A DNA stretch of 39,859 nt from Actinomycetales bacterium. GTDB taxonomy: Bacteria > Actinomycetota > Actinomycetes > Actinomycetales > Quadrisphaeraceae. This document shows positions 39,162 through 39,859 of this stretch, in pieces. Position numbers and translations under genes: made by a program. The first letter of the stretch is position 1. The number at the start of each line of letters is the position of its first letter. The notes below the pieces were generated by a model. That model was not told the origin of the DNA and did not search any database. It saw only the letters and a program-made list of their open reading frames with translations. The stretch spans positions 1 to 39,859 of the forward strand of contig JAKONK010000224.1 in assembly GCA_022701985.1 (NCBI GenBank). The letters run 5' to 3'.

Positions 39162-39859
39162 AGGCCGAGCGCCTCGCGCTGCAGGCGGGTCAGCTCGGCG
39201 CACCCGCCAGCGGCCAGCTCCAGCAGCGCGTCGAGCTCGGCCCTGTCGAACGGCTGGCCCTCGGCGGTGCCCTGCACCTCCACGAAGCGCCCGTCACCGG
39301 TCATCACGACGTTCATGTCGGTCTCGGCGCGGACGTCCTCGACGTACTCGAGGTCGAGCACCGGCTGGCCCCTGTCGATGCCGACGCTCACGGCGGCGAC
39401 CGACCCGCGCAGCGGGTCCTTCTTGACCATGCCCTTCTCCCGCGCCCAGGTGACGGCGTCGTGGAGGGCCACGTAGGCGCCGGTGATCACGGCCGTGCGG
39501 GTGCCGCCGTCGGCCTGGAGCACGTCGCAGTCGAGCACGACGGTGTTCTCGCCGAGCTTGGTGACGTCGACGGCGGCGCGGAGCGACCGGCCCACCAGGC
39601 GGCTGATCTCCTGGGTGCGCCCGCCGACCTTGCCCTTGACGGACTCGCGGTCGCTGCGGGTGTTCGTGGCGCGCGGGAGCATCGCGTACTCGGCGGTGAC
39701 CCAGCCCGAGCCGGAGCCCTTCTTCCAGCGGGGGACGCCCTCGGTGAGGGAGGCGACGCACAGCACCTTGGTGCGGCCGAACTCGACGAGGACGCTGCCC
39801 TCACCGGCCTCGAGGTAGCGCCGCGTGATGGTCACGTCGCGCAGCTGGTCGGGACGGCG
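39158..39859 (-). CDS. rph: Ribonuclease PH (partial, N-terminus off the window)
   Basis: About 234 residues are visible; only the first few are missing past the right edge. [34 protein letters not shown] (phosphate and RNA contacts), [17 protein letters not shown] and [20 protein letters not shown] are RNase PH signatures. It trims tRNA 3' ends by phosphorolysis. The gene leads into rdgB with a 4-nt overlap. Confidence 0.96.
   Translation of the reverse strand, partial: RRPDQLRDVTITRRYLEAGEGSVLVEFGRTKVLCVASLTEGVPRWKKGSGSGWVTAEYAMLPRATNTRSDRESVKGKVGGRTQEISRLVGRSLRAAVDVTKLGENTVVLDCDVLQADGGTRTAVITGAYVALHDAVTWAREKGMVKKDPLRGSVAAVSVGIDRGQPVLDLEYVEDVRAETDMNVVMTGDGRFVEVQGTAEGQPFDRAELDALLELAAGGCAELTRLQREALGL

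Overview
The window is about 40 kb of very GC-rich DNA with strong third-position GC bias, many GTG starts, a short GroES-like co-chaperone and DUF3618, DUF305 and DUF6153-type genes. This fits a high-GC actinobacterium. The Kineosporiales (Kineococcus/Quadrisphaera-like) are my best guess, but the sequence does not prove the genus. Coding density is high and no gap between genes reaches 300 bases. Genes often overlap by 4 nt (ATGA or GTGA at 3688, 5822, 8176, 9481, 14579, 23322 and 39158), which points to translational coupling. At least seven genes start 6-8 nt after a TAnnnT hexamer, so leaderless mRNAs look common.

Layout. 1-1.34 kb: end of an azoreductase and a class IV aminotransferase/lyase (minus). 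1.5-2.9 kb: a PAS-GGDEF diguanylate cyclase (plus). 2.9-6.8 kb: a minus operon of ABC ATPase, ABC permease, histidine kinase and LuxR-type regulator. 7.0-8.75 kb: a TetR repressor with an ABC-2/YhgE-type membrane protein and a palindromic operator. 8.9-11.4 kb: a PAP2-like membrane protein, a small unknown protein after an octamer tandem repeat, a CitE-like lyase and a four-helix membrane protein.

11.5-18.1 kb: an RNA-repair island with a small unknown gene, RtcB ligase, Hen1 3'-terminal RNA methyltransferase, trifunctional Pnkp (kinase-phosphatase-ligase) and a HEAT-repeat protein. hen1 and pnkp overlap by 4 nt. A 16-bp perfect hairpin made of a genome-style repeat lies between rtcB and hen1. 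Two routes for mending RNA breaks (RtcB, and Pnkp/Hen1) therefore sit side by side.

18.1-21.1 kb: two phosphotransferases of the aminoglycoside-kinase fold flank an EstA-like esterase. 21.1-23.0 kb: a zinc-ribbon protein and a YibE/F membrane protein. 22.8-25.7 kb: a zinc-starvation locus. The cysteine-poor ribosomal proteins L36, L28, L33, S14 and L31 plus a thioredoxin-like ferredoxin run leftward. A CobW/COG0523-like protein with an eroded P-loop runs rightward. Two 13-bp palindromes, probably Zur operators, lie between them. 25.7-28.4 kb: a CsoR copper repressor, a His-rich DUF6153-like protein, a DUF305 lipoprotein and a secreted esterase.

28.5-31.4 kb: a GH13 glycosidase and a divergent DHA2 drug exporter. 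31.4-36.7 kb: tRNA-Lys(CUU), a membrane GGDEF-EAL protein, a cytochrome P450 fused by overlap to a GroES-like gene, DUF3618 and a Bcp peroxiredoxin. 36.7-39.9 kb: tRNA-Leu(UAG), a PAS-GAF-SpoIIE phosphatase, RdgB and the 3' part of RNase PH, which runs off the right edge.
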